Below, piece after piece: positions 26,022 to 34,308 of a DNA stretch of 39,324 nucleotides. Positions within the stretch are counted from its first letter, which is position 1. Each line of letters starts with the position of its first letter. Below the pieces are notes generated by a model that searched no databases, was not told the origin of the DNA, and was given only the letters and a program-made list of their open reading frames with translations. Made by a program: the position numbers and the translations under genes. The stretch is from Planctomycetales bacterium (GTDB lineage Bacteria; Planctomycetota; Planctomycetia; Pirellulales; Pirellulaceae), in assembly GCA_020427005.1 (NCBI GenBank), contig JAGQOY010000043.1, positions 1 to 39,324 on the forward strand, given 5' to 3'.

Positions 26022-26414
26022 GTTCCTGCATTCATCCTCAAATAGTAATCAGCGATAAGTTTGGCATTCTGCGGCCCTAGTAGATTCTATCGATTTTGCC
26101 ATTCGATGTTGAGCAAACTTGATGGGCAGAGCGCGCCAGCGAATTTTCCTGGCATCCCTACGCGTTTGCAATGGCAAAATCGCATAGATCACAACTGGAA
26201 TTTAACGCCACAGGCCGAGAAAACTCCCCAAAAGCCTGGCTTTCGAACACCGAAGAGTAAGCAATTCCTGACTGTCGCTTCATAGGCAAAGGAAGTGACT
26301 GAGCGCGAAATTGGCTGGAAAGATCTCTACGTACGGAGCTGATGGGCTTAGCAGGGGTGTGGAAAAACTGACGGAATCAGTTCTTCGGTTGGTGGTGAAC
26401 AATTCGGGCCAAGA
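26022..26414. other. Intergenic region upstream of dnaB
   Basis: This 393-base region lies between the acyltransferase stop and the dnaB start, both minus strand, so the dnaB promoter is expected here. A plus-strand frame at 26061-26285 (74 codons) has no domain or ribosome binding site and is not called. I see no repeat, RNA gene or clear terminator. Confidence 0.35.
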
Positions 26415-27200
26415 TCATGCGGCGGGCAGCTGCGCAGATTGGCTAGGTATCGATATTCCGCGTAATTCTCGCAATACGGTATTTTGCAGAGCCTCCTCAA
26501 TAGACAACAAAGCTCGACTGGCTGCCATACCATCCAATACTCGATGATCGCATTGGAGGGTCACCCACATGCGTCCGTCGGCTTCCATTGGGCCATAAGA
26601 CAAGCTCGACGTAAGCATGCAGGGATGCAATCGGTTGTGTGTACCATTTCCCGCCAAAACCGACATGCTCCCCGTACCCATGCGCCGCGCACGTTTCTTA
26701 AGCTCTAGGTTTCGTCGCCACCACCAACTGAAGCGTCGAATCCAACTTGGTAATCTGGCAGCAGTTAGCTGCTGGCGAAATACCAATTCGACCGGCGCAG
26801 TTTGGCAACGATCAATTTCTTGTTGTAATTGAGCCACCGTTTTTTCGTCCGGATTTCGAATGCGAGCAAAGAATAGCTGTTCCCGTCCATTCACAATTCT
26901 ATTGACGGCGACCGAGATTACGCACGCATCCGACTGATAAATTGATGGACACAGTCGACGTACGTAGCATTGACGTAAAAAGGCATGTTCGCGACTGGCC
27001 AATCCGTATGCGCGCAAGAAAACAGCCAACCAAGATATGCGAGTTTGGCAACGCTGTCTGGCAAGCGCCACTTCTGCCACATCAAACCATCGTTCAACAG
27101 GGAACGAGGGTACCGTGCGTGCAAGTCGAATGATGTCGAGCACAATAGTGCGTTCAGGACCGATTCGAACCAGTTGCTTTGTCATTCCACTAGTTTCCAT
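26415..27200 (-). CDS. Free-standing E2-type acyltransferase catalytic domain
   Basis: This 261-residue protein resembles the catalytic core of 2-oxoacid dehydrogenase E2 / chloramphenicol acetyltransferase enzymes. The active-site motif HRVLDG (His219, Asp223, Gly224) lies in LQCDHRVLDGMAASRAL near the C-terminus, as expected. It lacks the lipoyl and E3/E1-binding domains of true E2 subunits, and no lpd or E1 genes are near, so it is unlikely to be part of a dehydrogenase complex. A cationic, Trp-rich stretch at 154-173 (WIRRFSWWWRRNLELKKR) might contact a membrane. The ATG at 27200 has no good ribosome binding site; Met6 is an alternative. The acyl donor and acceptor are unknown. Confidence 0.78.
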   Translation of the reverse strand: METSGMTKQLVRIGPERTIVLDIIRLARTVPSFPVERWFDVAEVALARQRCQTRISWLAVFLRAYGLASREHAFLRQCYVRRLCPSIYQSDACVISVAVNRIVNGREQLFFARIRNPDEKTVAQLQQEIDRCQTAPVELVFRQQLTAARLPSWIRRFSWWWRRNLELKKRARRMGTGSMSVLAGNGTHNRLHPCMLTSSLSYGPMEADGRMWVTLQCDHRVLDGMAASRALLSIEEALQNTVLRELRGISIPSQSAQLPAA

Positions 27201-27319
27201 GGCGAGTGCGTCGTTCGGCAGTCAATTGGCAAGAACCTCGTTCCGCAAACGAAGAGGTTCATTCATAAGTATCATTACCTTGCAGTACTATTACAAATAT
27301 CTATCGAATTGTGGGCAGA

Positions 27320-30300
27320 CTACTCGAGTCCCAGCAATCCAGCAGGTTGAATCAACTCTCCCGCCAAGTTTCCGAGCCGAGCCGTCGGCAAGAACCGCGG
27401 CTCGATATTGAAGTTGATCGAAACATTGTCGCGTCCATGATCCACGTTCATGCCTACTTGAACTAAGGCAGTTTCACCGATTCTGGTGAGGGCCAGGGAT
27501 TGTCCAATAGTGCCTGTTGAACCAAAGTCAAATGCTGCCGACGACGAGAAAATCCATTTCTCAGTCATGCGGTAGTTTGCATAACCATTAAGAACATTGG
27601 CACTAATCGGGCCTTCTAGCGATAAGAATCCGAGATATGCGTTGCCTCGACCAGGTCGACTTATCTGTGCTCCAAGCGAAATGGACTTAAGACCTTGCGA
27701 AAACACGTCCATATATCCATCGCTCAGCAGAGTGAGTCGATCTCCGATGTGATATCGAAAGTCGTAGTTGATGACTCCAATTTCCTCGCCAAAATTATCT
27801 CGACTGGCTTTCGGAAAGTAGATAAAGTCGGTGTCGAACGAAATCAAATCAACGATTCGCTGTCGTCCAGGTAGGCCTCGTTTTGTTTGCCAACGGTGGT
27901 CAATACCAAATCGAGCTTGTAACATATCGTCCGCGATTTCTGCACTGCCGGCTGTTACCCAACGCTGCATCCCAGTCCTTAAAGCGTAGCTTCGTTCATC
28001 GAATTGCGGCGGTAAGACACCTGAAAACGTATTGAATATAAATCGTCGCCGGAAATGTTCTTGCGCGTTATCATCCAGTGGGTCATATAGGGGCATTCGC
28101 CCCAAGTCCGAGCTGGCATCTGCATAGAAAACTTCCGATGAAAAATTTACTTTGTGAGCCAAGCCATTAATATCCAAGAGTCGATTATCCAACTCCGAAT
28201 AAACTCTCCACATTGGTAAGTTGGTACGAATACCAGCTTGACCAACCAAACGCGTCACGTCACTTTGTGTCACGTCTTCATGCCAATAACCCACTTCTCC
28301 TCCGACAAAGGGAACTACCTTCCATGCCCCAAGGGACAGAGGTAGGCTCAACTCCTGACGGGTCCTGGCGACTACTCCCTCGCTATCCGATTCCCATGGA
28401 AGTAATGCAAAAGCTGCAAGGTCTTTGGGGTCCGTTGGAGTAGAGGCAACTTTGGTGTGAGCATATCCGACGCTCGTTGCCGCACTCCATGTTAATCGAT
28501 TTCCCAGTAAATCTTGTCCAAGCCAATAGTGGTCCAGACGCGGTAGCTGTTCGGTTTCCGTGAAAAATTCATTCACCCGCCCCTGGCCCCAAAAGTCAAA
28601 CATCCGATTTCCGTTGTACCGTCGCAGTCTAAGCGCGGAGGCATGGTCTTTATCCTGGTCCCATTGCTGTTCGAAAAATTGTTCGAGTGCGTTGCGGTCA
28701 GTAATATAGCCAGACTCTGCAAGCAATTCGGTCTGTGGAGAGAAGTAGATACGGTGACGAGAAAAAACCTGACCACGAGTTTCCTTTTCCGGTGTCATGT
28801 TGACTCGGCCAAAACCCAGAAAGTCGCGCCCCTGGTCTTTGAGGAACCAAGCATCGGTGAATCCTTGGCCAGGCGCTCCAAAAAGCAAAGTGGGGCGGGC
28901 ATACGAAAAGTTGCCACCAATCGCTGGGCCACGTTCAGACAGGTAATCTACAGACAAACGCGCTGAAGTACCGTCAATGCCTTTCGTACCCAAAAGCTGA
29001 TAAAGGTTCCATTCCGTATAGAACTGATTTCCAAATATCTGGTCGTTCTTATATTTCAGGCTTGAAAGGTAAAAGCTAGGCTCTGCTAGGTTGGTCGTAA
29101 AAACGGGCCAAAAACCAATCGGGACGCCTGCCAGGTAAAGATAGTTGCTACGCGCTACCGCTTGCATATTGGTGGATTGATGGGCGTCAACAGGCGCAAA
29201 AACAGAAATGTCACCATCTTCTCGATTATCGGTAAATTCAACTTCGTTAGCTTGTAACCAATATCGTGGAACTCCCAAGCGGCTACTGGTCACCGCTGCT
29301 CCAAAGGCTAAGAAATGATTGCGGTCTTTTTGCTGCAGGACATCTGCCTTAAGACGCAGAAGGCCCTGATACTGGGGGACTGGTGTCAGCACTTCGGCAC
29401 TAAGCACCATGCCATATTCGCTTGAAATGTTGTAGTACATGCGGTCCGCATAAATGACTCGATTTCCTTGATGGAAAACGATGTTTCCATCTAAGTACAT
29501 TTCTATCGGCCGCTCAGGTGTGGACACAAAACCGCCCACCAACGGGTTATGCGTAGCATCGCCGCGTACCCAAACAACCGCGTTGTCCGCTTCCAATGAA
29601 ACGGTGCCGAATTCTGTGAGCGAACCGTCGGCATTTCTTAAACTAATACCATGGGCGACGCAGCGAAAACCGCCGCTGATCTGCCCCACATATTCACCAG
29701 AGTCAGGTTGATTGGCAAATGACATGTTGAGGGGCACCGATGGACTGCGTTGCAAGAATTCGACAGTCTTGGCCCCAAATGACTGATCTGCAAGTATTGG
29801 TGCTTGTAATACAACTTGTTGCGGCTGGGAATGTTGTAAACTGCTTAGTGGCGGAGTCAGATTTGTGCTTTGACTTGCCGCGTATCCAGGGGCACTTCCA
29901 TCTGAGATTACCAAACCCGAAGATGGAAAAAGTGAATTCGATTGCGTGCTGGCGTTGTTGGCTTCCCAGATCTGCCCGGCACCAACCGATGGCACACGGG
30001 GAGCTGCCGTAGGAGTTGACAATGAAAGTGGGGGAAGTAAAGCTGGAGGCCCTACCCCACCGTCAACTGGTTGCGAGAATTGCACCAATCCTATCGTGCT
30101 ATAGGGGTCGGAATTCCAATTCAAGTCAGGAATGTCGTAGCGTCTAACTTCTTGTTCTGCTTGATATTGAACGGGATACAAACTGAATAGCCGCCCCATC
30201 CAATGGTCGTCTTCGACGCGTTGTTGGCTTCCTTGCCGTAAGTCCACATGTCCACTAAAACTGGCGATGATCTTTCCAGGATGTTCGGGTTCATTTGTAC

Positions 30301-30643
30301 TGCTCCGCTCCATCCACAATATCATCTCATCTGCCGTGGCGACCAAGTCTCCCTGTGTTAATCTACAGTTTCCTTCGAGCGCCAAGACGTCATAGCTCCC
30401 TCTTTGTTCCTTGGCAATTGAGTGGCCGGCTACAAAGATAGTGAACTGCGGATCATTTGTTGGTAAATCGATTTCGGCGCTTTTACAAGCCAATTGGCTT
30501 GACCCAAAAATCGTTGCGGTAAAAGCCAGGAAGGATACAATTCTCCATCCTATCAGGACGAGCGCAGCCGCCAACGCAAGGGCAGTTTGGGTGCTGCCCG
30601 CCGTTCTAGATGACGAGTTGTTGGGGCGTATGAAGCCAGTCAA
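27320..30643 (-). CDS. lptD: LptD/OstA-like outer-membrane LPS-assembly protein
   Basis: This 1,107-residue protein inserts lipopolysaccharide into the outer membrane if it is a true LptD. A hydrophobic export segment lies at 21-50. An OstA (LptA-like) repeat at about 65-145 (LALEGNCRLTQGDLVATADEM) is followed by a Ser/Pro/Gln-rich linker at about 195-300. A second OstA-like stretch (YLDGNIVFHQGNRVIYADRMYY) lies before a long C-terminal beta-barrel. The start is a TTG with AGAGG six bases upstream; no in-frame ATG is available before the export segment. E. coli LptD is about 780 residues, so this is a large, expanded form. No lptE or other lpt genes adjoin it. Confidence 0.85.
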   Translation of the reverse strand: MTGFIRPNNSSSRTAGSTQTALALAAALVLIGWRIVSFLAFTATIFGSSQLACKSAEIDLPTNDPQFTIFVAGHSIAKEQRGSYDVLALEGNCRLTQGDLVATADEMILWMERSSTNEPEHPGKIIASFSGHVDLRQGSQQRVEDDHWMGRLFSLYPVQYQAEQEVRRYDIPDLNWNSDPYSTIGLVQFSQPVDGGVGPPALLPPLSLSTPTAAPRVPSVGAGQIWEANNASTQSNSLFPSSGLVISDGSAPGYAASQSTNLTPPLSSLQHSQPQQVVLQAPILADQSFGAKTVEFLQRSPSVPLNMSFANQPDSGEYVGQISGGFRCVAHGISLRNADGSLTEFGTVSLEADNAVVWVRGDATHNPLVGGFVSTPERPIEMYLDGNIVFHQGNRVIYADRMYYNISSEYGMVLSAEVLTPVPQYQGLLRLKADVLQQKDRNHFLAFGAAVTSSRLGVPRYWLQANEVEFTDNREDGDISVFAPVDAHQSTNMQAVARSNYLYLAGVPIGFWPVFTTNLAEPSFYLSSLKYKNDQIFGNQFYTEWNLYQLLGTKGIDGTSARLSVDYLSERGPAIGGNFSYARPTLLFGAPGQGFTDAWFLKDQGRDFLGFGRVNMTPEKETRGQVFSRHRIYFSPQTELLAESGYITDRNALEQFFEQQWDQDKDHASALRLRRYNGNRMFDFWGQGRVNEFFTETEQLPRLDHYWLGQDLLGNRLTWSAATSVGYAHTKVASTPTDPKDLAAFALLPWESDSEGVVARTRQELSLPLSLGAWKVVPFVGGEVGYWHEDVTQSDVTRLVGQAGIRTNLPMWRVYSELDNRLLDINGLAHKVNFSSEVFYADASSDLGRMPLYDPLDDNAQEHFRRRFIFNTFSGVLPPQFDERSYALRTGMQRWVTAGSAEIADDMLQARFGIDHRWQTKRGLPGRQRIVDLISFDTDFIYFPKASRDNFGEEIGVINYDFRYHIGDRLTLLSDGYMDVFSQGLKSISLGAQISRPGRGNAYLGFLSLEGPISANVLNGYANYRMTEKWIFSSSAAFDFGSTGTIGQSLALTRIGETALVQVGMNVDHGRDNVSINFNIEPRFLPTARLGNLAGELIQPAGLLGLE

Positions 30644-30826
30644 CCGTAGCCTCTAGCTTGACGAATAGGCGAACGGCCTGTGAAGAAATGCCTGCGCCCG
30701 ATGCGCAGTTCCGCGAAGAACTTATAGAGAAGCCTAGCAGGCGAGACCAGGGCAATCGCGAAATGGGCTTGCTAGCATTAAGAACAAGGCTCTCTTGGCA
30801 AGGATCCGGTGGTCAAGCAACCAGAT
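30644..30826. other. Intergenic region upstream of the LptD-like gene
   Basis: This stretch should hold the promoter of the LptD-like gene. CCTAGCAGGC near 30734-30743 recalls the end of repeat B, but no second terminus or inner arm is present, so it may be chance or a decayed fragment. Nothing else stands out. Confidence 0.3.
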
Positions 30827-30858
30827 AAAAAACGCGACCAGTTTTCCTGGCCGCGTTT
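30827..30858 (-). terminator. Rho-independent terminator of DUF1559 unit 1
   Basis: Read on the minus strand, a 12-base stem (AAACGCGGCCAG pairing with CTGGTCGCGTTT, one mismatch) around loop GAAAA is followed directly by a run of T. It lies 30 bases past the lipoprotein stop. The same arrangement occurs after unit 2. Confidence 0.85.
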
Positions 30859-30888
30859 GTGTAGAACCAAATTGACGGGGTAAGTCAA

Positions 30889-31059
30889 TTAGATGGATTC
30901 AGCAGATTGTTGGCTGCCCGCTTGGCCGCCTCCTCCGCCCCCACCTCCGGTCGTGGGTTGCGGTGGGCGTTCGGTTGGAGTCTCGTGCTTGATGGGCTCC
31001 GATGAGCCACCGCAACCGAGTAAGGCTGCAAAGAGCGCCAAACAAATCAACTTCTTCAT
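30889..31059 (-). CDS. Small Gly-rich lipoprotein, unit 1
   Basis: This 56-residue protein starts at ATG 31059 with TAGGAA seven bases upstream. It begins MKKLICLALFAALLGC, a lipoprotein signal with lipobox LLGC and acylation Cys16. A charged middle (EPIKHETPTERPPQP) is followed by an uninterrupted run of eight glycines and a tail GSQQSAESI. The gene lies 12 bases after the DUF1559 stop and before a terminator, so it is the second gene of a two-gene transcript. A close paralogue in the same position follows the second DUF1559 gene. It is probably anchored in a membrane beside the pilin-like protein; the function is unknown. Confidence 0.88.
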   Translation of the reverse strand: MKKLICLALFAALLGCGGSSEPIKHETPTERPPQPTTGGGGGGGGQAGSQQSAESI

Positions 31060-31071
31060 ATGCGATTCCTA

Positions 31072-32208
31072 TTACTCGGGTGTTGCAACTACTAGTCCGT
31101 CGGATGCACCACCAATGGAGTGCCATACGACTCGGTCCGCATTCAGTGACATCGACTTAGTTGAAACGTCACCCATGCAAGCATTGATCGTGCCGATGTG
31201 ATTGCTGCTGAATCGTGCTGGTCCAGGCCAGTTGATGTTACGCAAGAAATCAAAGGCGCTTGCAGGGTTTGCTGCTCGATCTGTAGCACTGCACATCCAG
31301 CGTGTTGGCATGGGACCGGCGGAGACCCACCAGAAAGACATTTCACGGCCACTGCGATGCTCAGCGTCTGCAAACTTACCAGTTACTTCACCAAACATCA
31401 GAGTATTAGAAGTACCGTCCGAAATTGACCCGAATTTGCTCTTGCTACGATGGTAGAAAATCCCAGTCAGAGCGTCGACAGCCATCCCGTTGGAGTCATC
31501 GGCAATCGGGCCACCATTGGCAACGGACGAGGACCACGACGAACTAACCTTTCCACCCCAGCCAGAGCATCCCAAGTAATTGGTCTTGCCGACGGTTTGA
31601 TGCCAAGAAGCGTTTTCTGTTCCTTCGTAGTAATAACCTGCCGAAGGGCGTGAGGTGCTACTGGAGGCATAGGTGAAATTGGTAAGAATCGAATACCGCG
31701 TTCCCAGTTCAGAAGAATCGCTAGGGCAAAGCAAGGTTGGTAGCGTGTAGTGAACGTGATCCCAGGAATCCGTATTCCACCAATAACGATTCTTGAGTTC
31801 CTGAGTCGAGCCACTTACGGCGCCTACGCCGGTTTGATCCGGGTCAAGGCTTGAAGCCTGGCTGATGCCCTGATAAATCGCATTCTGTTCCATGAAGGGG
31901 AGCAAATGCACAATGTGGCCAATGCCGGAGTGCTTGTCCCAGTTTGCTCCATCCAGTCCGGCAGAACGGGGAGGTGTAGGGAACAGGAGTCCTGGTGGAA
32001 ATCGCTTGTAAGCACTTTCAAAATTGTGAGCAGCCAGTCCCAGCTGACGAATGTTGTTTTGGCATTGCATGCGGCGAGCTGCCTCTCTTGCAGCCTGTAC
32101 CGCAGGCAGCAACAGGCCAACCAAAATGCCAATAATTGCAATAACCACCAGAAGTTCAACGAGCGTAAAGCCCGTCCGCGGCGAGTTCGCCAAAAAATGC
32201 TTTTTCAT
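31072..32208 (-). CDS. DUF1559 pilin-like protein, unit 1
   Basis: This 378-residue protein (counted from ATG 32208) has a type IV prepilin-like N-terminus: a short basic leader ending PRTG, then [14 protein letters not shown] with the Glu at position +5. It would be processed by a prepilin peptidase, with the hydrophobic helix used for membrane anchoring or assembly. The remainder is the planctomycete DUF1559 (SBP_bac_10-like) region, with [21 protein letters not shown] and a conserved C-terminal [13 protein letters not shown]. The start follows GAGG by eight bases; an ATG at 32214 is too close to it, and the paralogue at 33994 has the same arrangement. It forms one transcript with the lipoprotein gene. 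Confidence 0.92.
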   Translation of the reverse strand: MKKHFLANSPRTGFTLVELLVVIAIIGILVGLLLPAVQAAREAARRMQCQNNIRQLGLAAHNFESAYKRFPPGLLFPTPPRSAGLDGANWDKHSGIGHIVHLLPFMEQNAIYQGISQASSLDPDQTGVGAVSGSTQELKNRYWWNTDSWDHVHYTLPTLLCPSDSSELGTRYSILTNFTYASSSTSRPSAGYYYEGTENASWHQTVGKTNYLGCSGWGGKVSSSWSSSVANGGPIADDSNGMAVDALTGIFYHRSKSKFGSISDGTSNTLMFGEVTGKFADAEHRSGREMSFWWVSAGPMPTRWMCSATDRAANPASAFDFLRNINWPGPARFSSNHIGTINACMGDVSTKSMSLNADRVVWHSIGGASDGLVVATPE

Positions 32209-32611
32209 GAACATGACCTCGTGAAAAACGAAAAAAACAAAAATCCAACCTCCTAATTAGATTAGGTTGGAGAAAGCTTTGGTTTCGGCTTGATTATTAT
32301 CTGCTAATAATACGCAAGTTATACCCAGCCGATGGTGTTTTTTTAGCACCCGTAAAGACATGTAAGTAACTGAAGCGCGATGCTTCTAAGGAAAATCCGC
32401 GAGAGAATTTATGAAAGATATCCAAAAAGTAACATTACTACAAGTGGCTAGCTGTACGTAATGTAAATATTTTTGTCGTAAGGGTCCCGTAGAGGATAGA
32501 ATTCAGCCGTTCCATTTTTCCCAAATGGAATAATTCGTCATAAGACGATTTGAGTGGGGAAACTCAACTGGCTGACTGGGGATCCGCCTAAAAAAAGAAT
32601 GGAGAAAGCAA
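32209..32611. promoter_or_regulatory. Leader and promoter region of DUF1559 unit 1
   Basis: About 400 bases separate the start of unit 1 from the terminator of unit 2, so unit 1 should have its own promoter. An inverted repeat around 32246-32271 (CCAACCT and AGGTTGG arms) lies about 40 bases before the start codon, in the expected 5' untranslated region. AT-rich stretches follow upstream. No named regulator site is recognised and no gene is seen. Confidence 0.4.
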
Positions 32612-32646
32612 CAAAAAAACGCAGGTGGCAACTAAACCACCTGCGT
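32612..32646 (-). terminator. Rho-independent terminator of DUF1559 unit 2
   Basis: On the minus strand a perfect 10-base stem (ACGCAGGTGG with CCACCTGCGT) around loop TTTAGTTG is followed by seven T. It lies about 28 bases past the lipoprotein stop at 32675, as in unit 1. An A-run on the other side gives it partial bidirectional character. Confidence 0.9.
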
Positions 32647-32674
32647 CTTGGTTTTTTAGCTCGTAAAGGGCGTG

Positions 32675-32848
32675 TTAAATCGACTCAGCCGATTGCTGGC
32701 TGCCACCGCCGCCCTGTCCACCACCTGAACCGCCATCAGTTTGTGGGCGGGGAGGACGTTCGGTAGGTACGTCATTCTTCACGACTTCACCGGAACCACC
32801 GCAGCCCAAAATAAAGGTGCAAATGGCAAGGCATAAGAGCTTTTTCAT
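32675..32848 (-). CDS. Small Gly-rich lipoprotein, unit 2
   Basis: This 57-residue paralogue of the protein at 30889-31059 begins MKKLLCLAICTFILGC, with lipobox ILGC and acylation Cys16. It keeps VPTERPPRP, a Gly-rich stretch broken by Ser and Gln, and the identical tail GSQQSAESI. TAGGAA lies upstream of the ATG at 32848, and the DUF1559 stop is 12 bases away, exactly as in unit 1. Conservation of both ends in two diverged copies supports a real gene. The strictly kept C-terminal tail may be an interaction or sorting site, which is inference. Confidence 0.88.
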   Translation of the reverse strand: MKKLLCLAICTFILGCGGSGEVVKNDVPTERPPRPQTDGGSGGGQGGGGSQQSAESI

Positions 32849-32860
32849 GGAGTTTTCCTA

Positions 32861-33994
32861 CTACTCAGGAGTTGCAACAACCAGACCGTCCGAAGCACCA
32901 CCAATCGAGTGCCATACGACTCGGTCTGCATTCAACGACATAGACTTCGTGGAAACGTCGCCCATGCAAGCATTGATTGTACCAATGTGATTGCTGCTGA
33001 AGCGTGCTGGACCTGGCCAGTTGATGTTTCGCAAGAAATCAAACGCGCTGGCAGGGTTGGCAGCTCGGTCAGTCGCACTGCACATCCAACGAGTCGGCAT
33101 CGGACCGGTGGAAACCCACCAGAAGGACATTTCGCGACCGCTACGATGTTCCGCGTCCAAGAACTTACCAGTAACTTCACCAAACATCAACGTGTTCGAT
33201 GTACCGTCAGAGATGGACCCAAACTTAGACTTGCTACGGTGGTAAAAAATACCAGCCAAGGAATCGACCGCCATGCCGTTGGAGTCGTCAGCAATAGGTC
33301 CGCCAGTCGCAACCGACGAGCTCCACGACGATCCAAGCTTGCCGCCCCAGCCTGAGCAACCCAAGTAATTGGTTTTGCCGACTGTTTGATGCCAAGAAGC
33401 GTTGGCGGTGCCTTCGTAGTAATAACCTGCCGATGGGCGTGCAGTTGAAGACGTCGCGTAGGTGAAGTTGGTAAGAATGGAGTAGGTAGTTCCTTGCTCA
33501 GAGGAATCGCTTGGGCACAAGAGCATCGGCAACGTGTAATGCACATGGTCCCACGAATCGGTGTTCCACCAATAACGGTTCTTCAGCTGCTGGGGTGAAC
33601 CACTCGCTGCACCGACACCTGTTTGGTCAGCATCCAAACTGGAATTCTGGCTGATTCCTTGATAGATTGCGGTTTGCTCCATAAACGGAAGCAAATGTAC
33701 CAAGTGGCCGATACCGGAATGTTGATCCCACTGTACATCCAAACCGGCTGAACGAGATGGAACAGGGAACAGCAAACCAGGTGGAAATCGCTTGTAAGCG
33801 CTTTCAAAATTATGGGCGGACAAGCCCAATTGACGGATGTTGTTTTGGCACTGCATACGTCGAGCAGCTTCACGAGCAGCTTGAACGGCAGGCAGCAACA
33901 AACCAACCAAGATGCCGATGATCGCGATGACCACCAACAATTCGACGAGCGTAAAGCCCGTGCGCGGCGATTTCGCCAAATTGCACTTCTTCAT
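32861..33994 (-). CDS. DUF1559 pilin-like protein, unit 2
   Basis: This 377-residue paralogue of the protein at 31072-32208 has the leader [13 protein letters not shown] and the same [14 protein letters not shown] helix. Differences from unit 1 are mostly conservative and concentrate at about 60-220; the last 80 or so residues differ at only one position or so. At the nucleotide level many third positions differ, so the copies are not a fresh duplication. The start is fixed by GAGG nine bases upstream and by the match to unit 1. It probably forms surface or pilus-like structures, or serves export; the biochemical function of DUF1559 proteins is not established. Confidence 0.92.
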   Translation of the reverse strand: MKKCNLAKSPRTGFTLVELLVVIAIIGILVGLLLPAVQAAREAARRMQCQNNIRQLGLSAHNFESAYKRFPPGLLFPVPSRSAGLDVQWDQHSGIGHLVHLLPFMEQTAIYQGISQNSSLDADQTGVGAASGSPQQLKNRYWWNTDSWDHVHYTLPMLLCPSDSSEQGTTYSILTNFTYATSSTARPSAGYYYEGTANASWHQTVGKTNYLGCSGWGGKLGSSWSSSVATGGPIADDSNGMAVDSLAGIFYHRSKSKFGSISDGTSNTLMFGEVTGKFLDAEHRSGREMSFWWVSTGPMPTRWMCSATDRAANPASAFDFLRNINWPGPARFSSNHIGTINACMGDVSTKSMSLNADRVVWHSIGGASDGLVVATPE

Positions 33995-34308
33995 ACATGA
34001 CCTCTGCTAGAAGAACAACAAAAAATGGAAAGGACTCAACCAGCAAAAAATGCATTCGCAACCTGAGAGCACTTTAGATTGCGCGCTGAGACGTCCCATA
34101 TTGTTGAAAGGCAACGTTGATATTTCAACTGTTAAAATGTCTGTCTTAACAAAAAGAAATCTTGCGGCCGAGTATGACGATTGCGTAATGAATTTGATTT
34201 GCGGTGGTGATTGCCGCCATGTAGAACGGCAGTCGTGCTGATTTTCGCATTAGGCCATAAAGCGGTGTATCAAACCTGTCTAGCCGCAAGGTGTTTCACT
34301 CAAACTGC
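33995..34308. other. Intergenic region between lysA end and DUF1559 unit 2
   Basis: These 314 bases precede unit 2 on the minus strand, so its promoter should lie here. No gene, repeat or RNA is recognisable, and the stretch is AT-rich compared with its flanks. The hairpin seen in the unit 1 leader is not present here. Confidence 0.3.

Noticed and set aside
30733..30775. Third family B repeat in front of the LptD-like gene
   Set aside because: It has a CTAGCAGG match, but the paired end and the inner arms are missing.
32909..33355. Plus-strand 148-codon frame
   Set aside because: It is antisense to DUF1559 unit 2 and arises from codon bias of that gene; a similar frame appears opposite unit 1.
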